A DNA stretch of 64,000 bases from Oligoflexus tunisiensis (GTDB lineage: Bacteria > Bdellovibrionota_B > Oligoflexia > Oligoflexales > Oligoflexaceae): assembly GCF_001748245.1 (NCBI RefSeq), contig NZ_BDFO01000001.1, positions 3,933,208 to 3,997,207 of the forward strand. Direction: 5' to 3'. The notes under the pieces were generated by a model. It made no database searches. It was not told the origin of the DNA and was given only the letters and a program-made list of their open reading frames with translations. The position numbers and the translations under genes were made by a program. Each line of letters begins with the position of its first letter. The first letter of the stretch is position 1. Positions 9,369 through 18,414 of this stretch are shown here, one piece after another.

Positions 9369-9663
9369 GATTCCTTCCCCCGAGGACTTGCATCCCCGCA
9401 AAGCGGATATTAATGGATTCCTGGATCACTTCGTCATCAGGGCAGGATTGCTTCCTAACATGGCTGTCTCCTCTAACATCCTGATCCCTCGACAATCCCC
9501 TTTCCAGGGAAACTGTGCAGGCATCGTGTCGGCAAAATCTGCCGATTCTTGAGAGGTTCCCGCGTTATTTTTGGCAACCACGACCTCCTGCCTTTCTTTG
9601 GTTCATCGTTTCCACGAGTTGAAATTCTTACCGAAAGTCCGAAACTTATACTATTTTGGCTAA
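9369..9663. other. Intergenic region between divergent tonB-like and receiver genes
   Basis: No coding region with a plausible start and ribosome site was found in this stretch. It should carry the promoter of the TonB-C gene on the minus strand, but I could not pick out a convincing one. The receiver promoter lies at its right end. Confidence 0.4.
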
Positions 9664-9693
9664 TTTCACCGTTTGCGGGTTTTCGCGTATAAT
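9664..9693 (+). promoter_or_regulatory. Sigma-70-like promoter of the receiver gene
   Basis: A perfect TATAAT at 9688-9693 is preceded by TTTCAC or TTCACC with an 18 or 17 nt spacer. It lies 36 nt before the ATG at 9730 and overlaps the upstream in-frame start at 9673, which argues that 9730 is the true start. Confidence 0.55.
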
Positions 9694-9729
9694 GGGCGAG
9701 GTATTTTATTCGAAAGCGGGGGACACAGC

Positions 9730-10080
9730 ATGATCAAAATTCTGCTTTGCGATGATGACCAGGAGAGTGCAGCGGTCCTGGAATCGCTCTTGAAAAAACG
9801 TGGCCTGCAGGTCATTCGACCCGGGCAATTCTTACAGCTCGAAATACTTCTCGACCAGGCGCGACCGGATCTTCTGCTGCTCGATATGTGTCTGCCGGAT
9901 GTGTCGGCTGGGTCCGTAATTGAACACGCGCGATCCCGGGGAATTCCGGTGCTGGCTTTTTCAGGAATGTCGAGCTGGAGGCAGGAGGCTCTGGACGCCG
10001 GGTGTATCGCTTTTTTGGAAAAGCCGTTCAGCGTCCGTCAGGTTTTGGAATTCGTCGATCGTCACGTTAAGGCATCATAG
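9730..10080 (+). CDS. Single-domain response regulator (receiver only)
   Basis: This encodes 116 residues forming one CheY-like receiver: acidic pocket DDD at 8-10, phosphoacceptor Asp52 in LLLLDMCLPD, Ser in LAFSGM and the conserved Lys in FLEKPFS. No output domain follows, so it acts as a CheY/Spo0F-like phospho-shuttle or sink. The ATG at 9730 has a GGGGGA site and lies just downstream of a good promoter. No kinase is adjacent. The stop overlaps the convergent exonuclease gene by 6 nt. Confidence 0.88.
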   Translation: MIKILLCDDDQESAAVLESLLKKRGLQVIRPGQFLQLEILLDQARPDLLLLDMCLPDVSAGSVIEHARSRGIPVLAFSGMSSWRQEALDAGCIAFLEKPFSVRQVLEFVDRHVKAS

Positions 10081-11769
10081 TCGGGCCAGAGTATCCAGCG
10101 GGATCACCCGCACATTTTCATGACGCTCGCCAAAGAAGGCCCACCAGAACATGCGGTTCAAAAGAATGGCATCGCCATAGGTCAAGGGCTGCTTGACGGC
10201 ACTGATCTCGCGCAAGGCATCCTTGAGCTGCCGATAGACGCGAATATTCAAATCGTTCTTTTTCAAACCCTGCACAAGGTCGCCCTGCACGCTGAACTCC
10301 GACTGCAGGCGGCCCACCGCCACACAGTAAAGATGCCAGCGATCCTCCTCCACAGCTACGGCCACGATTCCGGAACAGATGCTGGCGCCATGGAGATCTT
10401 CAGGAATGGCAATCTCGTTCAGCTGATCGCGGATCCTTTGCAGGTGGCGAGACTTTTCCTCGAAACGGGGGAAGAAGGAGAGGAACTTTTCCTTCAGCGT
10501 TGGCACCAGCCTTTTGCGCCGGAAGAAGGTATCAAGTATCGGCCATTCCTCGGGCAGGATCTGCAGACCTTTTTTCGCCGGCTTTCGCCCCAGGATGCGT
10601 GCGATGTGATCGAGCAGCGTCGTGATATCCTTGCCGCCGCGAATCGGACCGAGGAAGCTCACCACATCGGCCACCAAAGGTCCTGTCGTCAAGCGATAGG
10701 CATCCTCGTCCTTGCAGATGTAGATGAAATTCGCGGTGCGCTGATGCCAGTTGGCAGGATCAAAGCGAATGCGATGCCGCACGAGGCTCTGCGCTTCCAG
10801 GAGCGCGGCCGCGAAGGCGGTTGGCGTCTCCTCGATGCGGATGTCGGAACTCGACAGCACCGCACGCAGAAGCTGCTTCGGCAGCGCGTTCAATTTCTGC
10901 AGGCGCTTCACTTCCCGGGCAATGCTATGGGCACTCGAAAGGAAGGTGACATGCCCGCTGAAGTCGTAAAGATAAAACACACCCTCGGTATCCGGCAGAT
11001 GCGCGAGAGCCTCGGGCTTGACGCCCCAGCCCAGCCTTGTGCCGGATTCAAAGTCCCCCTGGAAGCGGATCGCATCCGCAATGGATTTGATGCCCTTGTC
11101 TTCCAGTTTTTGCAGAAGGACCTTGAACAGTTCGAGCGTGAGATAGGTGTCCGCTTCCGCCCGGTGCAGCTGCGCATCAGTCGGCAGCTTGAAGAAGTCA
11201 CCCAGGCCCCGCAATGATTTATCCGGGGCATTCGGCGCCATCTTCTCGACGAGCAGATGCGTGCACATGAAGTAATTCGTGACCTCATGCTGGCATTCAT
11301 GCTGAGCGAAATAGCGAATGAATTTCATATCCCCAATGGTGTTATGCGCCACCAGGATATCATCGGCGATGAAGCGGATGAATTCCGGCATGATCGCCTT
11401 GATCGGAGGCGCATCGCGGACCATCTTGTTGGTGATACCGGTCATCCGCCTTACGATCGGAGGAATCGAAACGCCGGGATTGACCATGCTATAAAACGTA
11501 TCGATGATCTCGCCCTTGTGATAGCGCAGGGCGAAAATTTCCGTGATGCCGTTTTTCTCAGGATTGCCGCCGGTCGTTTCTATATCAAAGACGATATAGG
11601 TGCCTTCGCCAAGACTGGCATTCAAATGCCGCGTCTTCCCCTTGGCGGGGATCTCCCTGTTGGGTTTCCCGGACCTTTGGCCATGATTCGAGGTCGGGTG
11701 GCTCTCAGCCGAACCTGAATCGGACTTCGAGGAAGAACCCGCATTGGGTTTCGGCTGAATAAAAGTCAT
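10075..11769 (-). CDS. DEDDh 3'-5' exonuclease fused to a degenerate UvrC/GIY-YIG-like domain
   Basis: This 564-residue protein has a basic, Ser-rich tail (1-50). A DnaQ-type exonuclease follows at about 56-222, with Asp62 and Glu64 (FDIETTG), Asp147 (HNTIGDMKF), His202 and Asp207 (HRAEADTY), so the DEDDh set is complete. Residues about 255-340 align by eye to the UvrC N-terminal GIY-YIG nuclease. GVFYLYDFSG matches its start, but the usual YVGKA has become FLSSA, losing the second half of the motif; an Arg at 285 and a Glu in ALLEAQ remain. The rest (340-564) is unrecognised. Exonuclease plus GIY-YIG fusions are known in bacteria and are thought to act in DNA repair or proofreading. Here the second nuclease may be only a DNA-binding remnant. 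Confidence 0.82.
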   Translation of the reverse strand: MTFIQPKPNAGSSSKSDSGSAESHPTSNHGQRSGKPNREIPAKGKTRHLNASLGEGTYIVFDIETTGGNPEKNGITEIFALRYHKGEIIDTFYSMVNPGVSIPPIVRRMTGITNKMVRDAPPIKAIMPEFIRFIADDILVAHNTIGDMKFIRYFAQHECQHEVTNYFMCTHLLVEKMAPNAPDKSLRGLGDFFKLPTDAQLHRAEADTYLTLELFKVLLQKLEDKGIKSIADAIRFQGDFESGTRLGWGVKPEALAHLPDTEGVFYLYDFSGHVTFLSSAHSIAREVKRLQKLNALPKQLLRAVLSSSDIRIEETPTAFAAALLEAQSLVRHRIRFDPANWHQRTANFIYICKDEDAYRLTTGPLVADVVSFLGPIRGGKDITTLLDHIARILGRKPAKKGLQILPEEWPILDTFFRRKRLVPTLKEKFLSFFPRFEEKSRHLQRIRDQLNEIAIPEDLHGASICSGIVAVAVEEDRWHLYCVAVGRLQSEFSVQGDLVQGLKKNDLNIRVYRQLKDALREISAVKQPLTYGDAILLNRMFWWAFFGERHENVRVIPLDTLARL

Positions 11770-11810
11770 AAGGTCCCATGCTCAGCAATTCGATTCACAA
11801 CCAATAGGAG

Positions 11811-11926
11811 GGCGTTGAAAAGGCCCCTCATTCTGCGTTGCTTCAGTCGGCACCGCTCCTCATGTACCAGTGTACACTCCGGTGCTCGCCTCTCTCGCGC
11901 CTGGTCTGAGAGGCCTTTTCAACGCC
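11811..11926. repeat. Long imperfect palindromic element (116 nt)
   Basis: Outer arms of 20 nt, starting GGCGTTGAAAAGGCC at 11811 and ending with its reverse complement at 11926, match at 19 of 20 positions. An inner pair GCACCG/CGGTGC (11850-11855, 11880-11885) brackets a GTACCAGTGTAC core. The two halves between arms do not pair well. It stands between two genes transcribed the same way, and is too long and lacks a T tract to be a simple terminator. It looks like a dispersed REP/MITE-like palindrome, but no second copy occurs in this window. Confidence 0.7.
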
Positions 11927-12261
11927 TCCATGTCGCCGTCTTGATCTTTTATGAAGAAGGCTACGACTGAATGATAGGCAGGCGCACCTGTCCTCATCGA
12001 CTGGGCGAGACTTTTGTATGTAACAGAAAATGAGGAAAGAAGCAGTAAAGAAAAGCAGTTAGCGGGAATACCTGGCACTTTTTTTGAGACGAAGCGACTG
12101 CCACGCACAAGAGACCATGCCGGACATGCAGCATTTTGCGCTGAATGCAGACTTGCTAGTATGGAAAAGCAGCAATTTCCGTTTTAACGCGTCCCGTACA
12201 AAGGACAGAACTCGTCCGCACTGGCATCAGCCAGTCTGTCATATATGCGTTGTGAGGTTCC
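11927..12261. other. Intergenic, no gene recognised
   Basis: No frame with a believable start site covers this stretch and no tRNA or known RNA fold was recognised. It is more AT-rich than the flanking genes and could hold the promoter of the exonuclease gene's upstream neighbour or of the small frame at 12262. Confidence 0.4.
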
Positions 12262-12390
12262 ATGGAAACGAAAAAACATTGGATTATCGTCCGTGCCGGG
12301 ATTTGGGTCGCCGGCATGACTGTCGCTATGCTGGCCTCCCTGGTGCACTCACGCCCCCGTGCTGGCACGACTGGCCGCCACCGTGGATGA
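12262..12390 (+). CDS. Possible small membrane peptide (42 aa)
   Basis: A 42-codon frame starts at an ATG with GAGG 5-8 nt upstream. It begins METKKHW, followed by a hydrophobic helix (about residues 8-28) and a basic Arg-rich tail, a plausible single-pass membrane peptide. It overlaps the last 42 nt of the convergent MFS gene. No homology could be assessed, and chance is a fair alternative. Confidence 0.3.
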   Translation: METKKHWIIVRAGIWVAGMTVAMLASLVHSRPRAGTTGRHRG

Positions 12391-13587
12391 GCGTCCCAAA
12401 AGATCGAGTCCCAGCGCCACGAGACAGATCACAGTGGCTCCGATATAGGCGGCACCGGGAAAAAAGATCGGGGACTCGGGAGCTGTGAACCGCACAAAAA
12501 GTTCGGTATAGGCGAAAGGAGCTATGATGCTCGCCAGACTGCCGAGCGAAACGAGGCTGCCCTGCAGTTCCCCCTGTTCATTCATCGGCACGCCTTTGGT
12601 GATGATGGACTGCAGAGCGGGCATCGCGATTCCGGAGAGGCATGAGGCCGCGGTGATTGCATAGATCATCCAGCCCTGGGTGGCCAGCGCATAGGCGGCA
12701 AACGCGAGCGCATACAGGAACAGCCCAATCGTCAGAGAGCGGGGTTCTCCCAGCTTCGGAATCACATAACGGGGCAGAACACCCTGCGCGACCGCAAAGA
12801 CCACGCCCACAAAGGACAGCGAGACGCCGACCTCCCAGGCCGTCCAGCCGAATTTCAGCTGCGTATAAAGCGTCCAGTTCACTGGATGCACCTGGCCGGC
12901 GATGAAGACGACAAAGTAGATCCAGAGCAACACGAGAATCGGCGAAGGTCGTAGAATTTTGACCAGTGCTGCAAAGGGATTGATCCGACGCCACTCCAGT
13001 CGTCGCCGCATGGACTCCGGCAGGGATTCGGGCAGCACAAAAATCCCAAACAGAAAGTTGGCCAGATTCAGCACAGCCGCCGCCACAAACGGAGCCGTGG
13101 GTCCCAATGAACCGATGGCACCACCGATCATGGGTCCTGTGATAAAGCCGAGCCCCCACGCGGCCCCGATCATTCCAAAGTTGGCGGAACGGTTGTTGTC
13201 ATCGCTGATATCCGCCATGTAGGAGCTGGCGACGGTCATGCTCGCGCCGGTCAGGCCCGAGATGATGCGGCCGATAAAGAGCAGCACGAGATTCGGGGCA
13301 AAGGCCATGATCAGGTAATCCAGCCCGGCTCCCAGCAGCGAGATCAAAAGAATGCGCCGCCTTCCAAAACGATCTGAAAGAGCCCCCAGCACCGGAGCGG
13401 CAACGAATTGCATCAGGGCATAAACGCCGATAAAAAGCCCGTAATAGCGGCTCACGTCGGTGGCATCGGTACTGAAACGCCGGAAGATATCCGGCATCAC
13501 CGGGATCAGAATACCGATGCCCATGGCATCGAGCAAAATCGTAAAGAAGATAAAACGGACGCGAGCCTGGCTGGAGGTCGAGGTCAT
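12349..13587 (-). CDS. MFS drug:H+ antiporter of the TetA/TCR (DHA1) type
   Basis: This 412-residue protein has 12 predicted membrane helices. It begins with FTILLDAMGIGILIPVMP, the typical first helix of the Tet(A-C)/DHA1 12-TMS group. Motif A follows at the 2-3 loop (GALSDRFGRRRILL), and the antiporter motif C region GAAWGLGFITGPMIGG lies in helix 5. It sits in the inner membrane and exports a small compound, possibly but not certainly tetracycline-like drugs. A TetR repressor is not adjacent. The ATG follows AGGAACG. It lies 63 nt downstream of the SDR on the same strand, so shared transcription is possible. Confidence 0.88.
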   Translation of the reverse strand: MTSTSSQARVRFIFFTILLDAMGIGILIPVMPDIFRRFSTDATDVSRYYGLFIGVYALMQFVAAPVLGALSDRFGRRRILLISLLGAGLDYLIMAFAPNLVLLFIGRIISGLTGASMTVASSYMADISDDNNRSANFGMIGAAWGLGFITGPMIGGAIGSLGPTAPFVAAAVLNLANFLFGIFVLPESLPESMRRRLEWRRINPFAALVKILRPSPILVLLWIYFVVFIAGQVHPVNWTLYTQLKFGWTAWEVGVSLSFVGVVFAVAQGVLPRYVIPKLGEPRSLTIGLFLYALAFAAYALATQGWMIYAITAASCLSGIAMPALQSIITKGVPMNEQGELQGSLVSLGSLASIIAPFAYTELFVRFTAPESPIFFPGAAYIGATVICLVALGLDLLGRSSTVAASRASTGA

Positions 13588-13650
13588 GGACGTTCCTATG
13601 ACGAGAGAAATGTTACCAAGCCTTCACTGTAACATTCCCCCTGGGACGAC

Positions 13651-14406
13651 TCAACCGGGACGTAGACGCAGCAGCACCTGACGGAAGAGCGGTTTAGGAA
13701 CCAAACGCAGAAGCTGCACGATCACGGCGAGTGAGGACGGAAAATGCACCGTGGCCTTGCGGGCTTCAATCCCACGCATCATGATGCGAACAGCGTCCGG
13801 GGCATCGAGCAGAAACGGCATTTTGAATTTATTCTTTTGCGTCATCGGCGTGCGCACAAAACCGGGGCAGATGGTGGTCACGGGAATTTTCAAAGGCATG
13901 AGTTCGATGCGCAGCCCTTCCAGATAGCTCGAAACCGCCGCCTTGCTCGAACAGTAGACCGTGGAGCGTGGGAAGGACAGATAAGCCGCCAGGCTGGAAA
14001 CCCCAACGATATGCCCGCGCTTCCGTTCCATAAAATAAGGCAGGACCGCGGCCACGGTCTGCATCAGGCCGATCACATTCACTTCATAAACCAGACGCGC
14101 TTCCGCCACATTAAAGCGCTTGAGCGGAGCATCCAGCGAGACCCCGGCATTGGCGATCAGAAGATCAATGGGTCCCAGCTCCTTTTCCGTGCGATCGACC
14201 GCCCCCTTGATGTCCTCCCACCGGCTGACATCCGCAGCGATCACCAGCACCCGGCGGCCCAGGGGGTCGAGTTCCTTTTTGAGAGCTTCAAGCAGAGCGA
14301 AGCGCCGGGCGACCAGCGCGACATCATAACCCGCCTGCACCAGTTGCCTGGCCAGCTCGTGGCCCAATCCGGTCGAGGCGCCGGTAACAAAGGCTATTTT
14401 TGACAA
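13651..14406 (-). CDS. Short-chain dehydrogenase/reductase (SDR, classical)
   Basis: This NAD(P)-dependent oxidoreductase has 251 residues from a TTG start. The nucleotide-binding motif is TGASTGLG (8-15), NAG is at 86-88, and the catalytic Ser137/138, Tyr151 and Lys155 lie in VSSLAAYLS and TVYCSSKAAV. The basic ARR after strand 2 suggests NADP preference. I chose the TTG at 14406 because AGGAAAGGG lies at proper distance; the longer frame starting at 14475 lacks a ribosome site and adds a tail foreign to the family. The C-terminal hydrophobic/basic stretch after 225 could bind membrane, as in lipid-acting SDRs. It follows the histidine kinase on the same strand. Confidence 0.88.
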   Translation of the reverse strand: MSKIAFVTGASTGLGHELARQLVQAGYDVALVARRFALLEALKKELDPLGRRVLVIAADVSRWEDIKGAVDRTEKELGPIDLLIANAGVSLDAPLKRFNVAEARLVYEVNVIGLMQTVAAVLPYFMERKRGHIVGVSSLAAYLSFPRSTVYCSSKAAVSSYLEGLRIELMPLKIPVTTICPGFVRTPMTQKNKFKMPFLLDAPDAVRIMMRGIEARKATVHFPSSLAVIVQLLRLVPKPLFRQVLLRLRPG

Positions 14407-14480
14407 GGTGATGCCCTTTCCTGGAAAAGTTTGGCCTGAGAATGCGGCCTTTTTCCGGGATGCGCAAGACGGCAAATTGA

Positions 14481-15803
14481 TCAGGAGGCTGCGGATACGG
14501 CCTGTGCAGGCTGATAGAAAAGCGGCAGCTGAAGAAGGAACTGGCCCCCGGGACCCGGAATGCAGGCAAGGTCGCCTCCATGATGCCGGGCGATGCTGCG
14601 GGAACTGGAAAGGCCGAGGCCGGTGCCCTTGCCGATTTCCTTGGTGGTAAAGAAAGGTGCGAAGATGCGCTCGACTTTTTCCTTGGGCACGCCCGGGCCG
14701 TTGTCACGAACCAGGACCGAAAACGTTTCGGCCTCGCGACGGAAGCTCACCTGGATCCAGGGATTGGGTCCATCCTTGACGGCATCCATGGCATTCGAGA
14801 TGAGATTGATCAGGATCTCCAGAATATGTCCCTTCTGCCCATAGATCACCGCATGGTCGAGCCCCTGCTGCAGAATCTCAAAGCGAATGCCGGCATCACG
14901 CATATGCTCGCCGAAAAGGTGTTTGACGAAATCCGGAAAGTCCACGAGCTGGATGGATTCATAGGCATCCATGGGACTTTGCGTCAGGGATAGGAGACGC
15001 TGCACGATGGTTTTGATGCGTTCGATGGCTTCGAAGGCCTTATGAATGCGTTCGATCCGATCCGGACGATGGCGCAGAAGTTCATCCTGTTCCAAAAGCT
15101 GCAGAACGAAATGCACAATGGTGAGGGGATTGTTCACCTCATGGGCCGTGCCCGCGGCGATGCGCCCCAGATCCGCCATGCGCTCGGCATGCACGCGCTC
15201 CTCGGTCTTGCGCAGGATCTCGCGATAAAAGAACTCGCTTTGGAAAAAGAGCAGAGTGAAAGGCAGAACCGCCATCAGGAACGCGGCCGTGGTATGGATC
15301 ACGGCGGAGGTTTCCGCCAGATGCCGCGGCAATGGATAGGCCGCCGGGATCTCATGCACGAGCTGCACAAAGGCAAAGAGCGACAGGGAACCGCAGGCAA
15401 AAAGCGACAGCCAGCGCCATTCCCGTCCGGTGAAAAGCACAAAGGGAAAGAAGGTCGCCGGCAGACAGTAGAGCCCGACCATGCCCTCACGTCCAAAGAG
15501 ATAAACGCCCACGCCGATGCCGCCCCAGGCACACACCATGAAGCCCACACGGGCGAGCAAAAAATGTCCACGATGGCAAAGATACATCATAAAGGGAAAG
15601 ACGATCAGCCAGGGAATCAGGGAAGGCAGACGATCCAAATAGCCGAAGCCCAGATAAACGAAGAGGACGAGGGAACAGACCGAAACCACCGCCATCACCG
15701 TTCCGTTGAAGGCGAGCAGACGCAATTTCAACATCGGATCATCCACCGTGGGATGTCCGATATAGAGGAGATGCTTCAGGGTTTTATTCAATCTTTTGCG
15801 CAT
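14481..15803 (-). CDS. Polytopic membrane sensor histidine kinase
   Basis: This kinase has 440 residues from the ATG at 15803, which has an AGGA site; a start at 15848 is possible but lacks one. About six hydrophobic helices fill residues 28-188 (for example 34-53, 62-76, 83-103), with no large periplasmic loop, so the signal is probably sensed in or at the membrane. HisKA carries the phosphoacceptor His221 in GTAHEVNNPL, and the HATPase_c carries NLISNAMDAV, VRDNGPGV and GKGTGLGLSSS. The cognate regulator is not adjacent. The signal is unknown. Confidence 0.88.
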   Translation of the reverse strand: MRKRLNKTLKHLLYIGHPTVDDPMLKLRLLAFNGTVMAVVSVCSLVLFVYLGFGYLDRLPSLIPWLIVFPFMMYLCHRGHFLLARVGFMVCAWGGIGVGVYLFGREGMVGLYCLPATFFPFVLFTGREWRWLSLFACGSLSLFAFVQLVHEIPAAYPLPRHLAETSAVIHTTAAFLMAVLPFTLLFFQSEFFYREILRKTEERVHAERMADLGRIAAGTAHEVNNPLTIVHFVLQLLEQDELLRHRPDRIERIHKAFEAIERIKTIVQRLLSLTQSPMDAYESIQLVDFPDFVKHLFGEHMRDAGIRFEILQQGLDHAVIYGQKGHILEILINLISNAMDAVKDGPNPWIQVSFRREAETFSVLVRDNGPGVPKEKVERIFAPFFTTKEIGKGTGLGLSSSRSIARHHGGDLACIPGPGGQFLLQLPLFYQPAQAVSAAS

Positions 15804-15920
15804 GACGTCCTGATCAACCGCCCACGCCAAAGGGCGTCCTTTCATCACTTTAGCACAGCAAGGTCGGCAGAATTTCCCGTCATCACAGCTCGCGGTTCGG
15901 GTGCAGGATCATGCCGTACA

Positions 15921-15949
15921 TTTCCTAAAGACCTGCTTTTCGGTACAAT
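15921..15949 (+). promoter_or_regulatory. Possible promoter for the 15991 outer-membrane protein
   Basis: TACAAT at 15944-15949 (5 of 6 to the -10 consensus) is preceded by TTTCCT with a 17 nt spacer. The -35 is poor. It lies 41 nt upstream of the ATG. Confidence 0.35.
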
Positions 15950-15990
15950 AGGGGTGACGAAGCTTATTTTGTAAAAAGGAAGCGTTGGTA

Positions 15991-16722
15991 ATGTCGCAAA
16001 AACTCGCTGCTCTCTTGATGATCTTCGGAGGATCGACCCTCGCTCTGGCTCAGACGACAGAAACAGCACCGGAAGCTCAGCCGACCCCGGCGGAAGTTCA
16101 GCCAACCCCGGCGGACGCTCAAACTCCGGCGGAAGTGGAAGCGGAAATTGAAAGCGACATCGCCAATGCCGAAGATGTTCCCACTTTTCAGTATGCTGTT
16201 GAACTGGGTGCGGGCTTTCGCAAGGGCCCGGGTGCGGAACTGCGCTTCAGCTGGTACCGTGATGAGGAACAGACCTACGGTTTAAAAATTGGTCAGTACA
16301 CCGGCAAGGATATCTCCCATTTTGATGAGCTGGCTCTGACCACCGTCAGCCTGCAAAGCCGCTTCAGTCTGGAAGGTTCCTTCTTTTTGGAAGGCGCACT
16401 GGATCTGACCCAGATCAAGGCCACCATTGACGAAGGACAGGCTGTCTCCACCGCCGACTCGGGCACTTACGGTTTCGAAGGCAACGTCAGCCAGGTGTTC
16501 CTGCAGATGGGCTTTGGCAATCAATGGCAAAGCGGATCGTGGACTTATGGGGTGGACTGGGTCGATCTCTATATTCCATTCACCGGTTCCTCGTTCAGCA
16601 CCAGCAGCAGCGGCGATATCCTGGATCGTGAACAACGCGAGCGCCGCAACAAGCGTGATTTCAAAACGGAAGCCTGGGATATCAACTACGGAATCAGCCT
16701 TCACGCCGGCATGATGTTCTAA
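15991..16722 (+). CDS. Putative outer-membrane beta-barrel protein
   Basis: This encodes 243 residues. The ATG at 15991 follows AAGGA; an in-frame TTG two codons earlier is too close to it. There is a clean signal peptide (to about ALAQ), then a Pro/Glu/Ala-rich low-complexity linker with the repeated unit QPTPAE/QPTPAD, and then an alternating hydrophobic pattern consistent with an 8-10 strand barrel, ending in a Phe (AGMMF). Terminal Phe is the usual BAM recognition signal. A short stem without a T run (16729-16745) follows. Function not recognised; it could be a small porin or surface protein. Confidence 0.65.
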   Translation: MSQKLAALLMIFGGSTLALAQTTETAPEAQPTPAEVQPTPADAQTPAEVEAEIESDIANAEDVPTFQYAVELGAGFRKGPGAELRFSWYRDEEQTYGLKIGQYTGKDISHFDELALTTVSLQSRFSLEGSFFLEGALDLTQIKATIDEGQAVSTADSGTYGFEGNVSQVFLQMGFGNQWQSGSWTYGVDWVDLYIPFTGSSFSTSSSGDILDREQRERRNKRDFKTEAWDINYGISLHAGMMF

Positions 16723-16926
16723 AGCCTCGGGGACCCCGGGTCCCCTCCTCATCCTCCCCTGTCACTTTCGAAGTACTACACGTCACAAATCTGGTCAGCC
16801 TTTCGGGTAAGAATCAAGACCCAAACCTGCGCATTCCATTACCTTTCGGGTATGAGTTTGCACGGTTCACATTTTGCTTTCGTATTTCCCCAAACTCAAT
16901 CCTTCGCAATCCCAAGGAGACGAACC

Positions 16927-18369
16927 ATGAGTCGTCAGTGGCCACAGCATTCTTTGCGTCTTGTTCTGCTCAGCAGCTTCCTCACCCTTTCGTGCAGTCG
17001 TCCCATGACCTGTGCCCTTGAGGGTTGTAATTCGGACAACGGCGTGGTGCTGGCCGACGACCTTAAGCCCGGTGAATCGGCTGATGCTCAGGCTCAACAG
17101 GATGATCTGAAAACCAAAATCAAGGATATCTATAACCGTCTGGGCGCGACCGAAGCGCTGGCCGCCCTTCTGCGGGAAGCGGTGAACCTGCACGAATCCC
17201 GCCTCAAGACCCTGGAAAATCAGGCGTCGAGTGTGAACGTCCGTCTCAACGATATTGATGGCATGATCGAACATCATGAAGAAGAAATCCATGCGCAGGC
17301 TCAGGCGCTGATCGACCTTGAAGACGCCATGAATGCCAGAATTGACGAGCAGGCTGCCCTGCAGGAAGCGGCTCTGGACGCTCTGCGGCTCGATCTGGAG
17401 GACGCTGACAGTCGTCTGCTGGCCTCCCTCGAAACCCTGGAAGAAAAAACCAAGGAAAAGATCAAGAATCTTCGGGATCGCATCCAAGCGGAGCGGGAGC
17501 GGCGTAAAGATAGGGATCAGGCCATTGCCGAAAACGCCGCGAGAAAACTCAAAGAGTTAAAAGCGGAACTCAAAGTTGAAATCGAGGCTCTGCAGGATGC
17601 CGATGCTGATATCCGCAAGGACCTGTGTGACGAAATCAATCGTCTGGATGATCGCGTGGATGACGTGATCGACAGCACGGAAAGCAAGATCCGCAATCTC
17701 TGGCGCGGTTATGTCTTCCTTCAGGCTCAAATCCTGGTTGTGGCCATCGGCAATGCCCAGGAACACGCCAGGCTTCGTGGAGAAATCGAGGCGGTGGAAG
17801 CCAAACTGAAAGAGGAAGTGGAAAAACTATCGACCAAGGACGCTGCCCTGCTGACAGAAATTCTGGCTCTGAAGCAGAGCCAAAGCGCAACCCAGGGTCA
17901 GCTCGACACTTTGCAGACACGTTTCGAGGCTTTCGTCGCCGAGCAAGCGGCCACCCATGCCGCGATCGACACTCATTTCACCAAGATAACCGGTGACATC
18001 AACAACCTGAAGACGACTCTGGAAGGTCAGATTGATGACGAAGCGGAGCGCATCGACACGATTATGAACGTTCTCCTGCCCAATTTGTCCGAATATGTCA
18101 CAGGACTTCAGGACCGGGCGGATGAAATGGACATCAGTCTTTCCAGCATGAAGGACAGTCTGAAGGATCAGCGTGACGATTTTGAAGCTCTAAAAACCAA
18201 GCATGGAAAACTGCGCAAAGATTTCGACAATTATGCGTCGACGACCAATACGAAGATCAGCCAGCTCTCCAACATGCTGTCGAACATTAAGACCTGTAAG
18301 CTTGACAAGTGGGGTGGTCTCGCAGTGCTGACCTGCGGCAATACCACAGTGGTATTTCCCGGCTTTTAA
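16927..18369 (+). CDS. Long coiled-coil lipoprotein
   Basis: This 480-residue protein has its ATG at 16927 placed after AGGAGA. The signal ends LTLSC, so an N-acylated Cys is likely. From about residue 50 to 440 the sequence is almost continuous heptad-patterned helix rich in Glu, Lys, Ala and Leu, with Asp-containing breaks. That is enough for an extended rod tens of nanometres long if uninterrupted. It ends in a compact Cys-bounded segment (CKLDKWGG to LTCGN) that may form a disulfide cap. It could be a periplasm-spanning tether or a surface fibre. It directly precedes the LysM barrel gene (45 nt gap), which suggests a shared envelope role. No known family was recognised. Confidence 0.7.
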   Translation: MSRQWPQHSLRLVLLSSFLTLSCSRPMTCALEGCNSDNGVVLADDLKPGESADAQAQQDDLKTKIKDIYNRLGATEALAALLREAVNLHESRLKTLENQASSVNVRLNDIDGMIEHHEEEIHAQAQALIDLEDAMNARIDEQAALQEAALDALRLDLEDADSRLLASLETLEEKTKEKIKNLRDRIQAERERRKDRDQAIAENAARKLKELKAELKVEIEALQDADADIRKDLCDEINRLDDRVDDVIDSTESKIRNLWRGYVFLQAQILVVAIGNAQEHARLRGEIEAVEAKLKEEVEKLSTKDAALLTEILALKQSQSATQGQLDTLQTRFEAFVAEQAATHAAIDTHFTKITGDINNLKTTLEGQIDDEAERIDTIMNVLLPNLSEYVTGLQDRADEMDISLSSMKDSLKDQRDDFEALKTKHGKLRKDFDNYASTTNTKISQLSNMLSNIKTCKLDKWGGLAVLTCGNTTVVFPGF

Positions 18370-18414
18370 CCGGCAGCCATCATCCGCCAGTCGATGATCA
18401 AATTGGAGTCGAAG

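Noticed and set aside
16729..16745. GGGGACC/GGTCCCC hairpin after the 15991 gene
   Set aside because: It forms a 7-bp stem but has no T tract, so it is not counted as a terminator.
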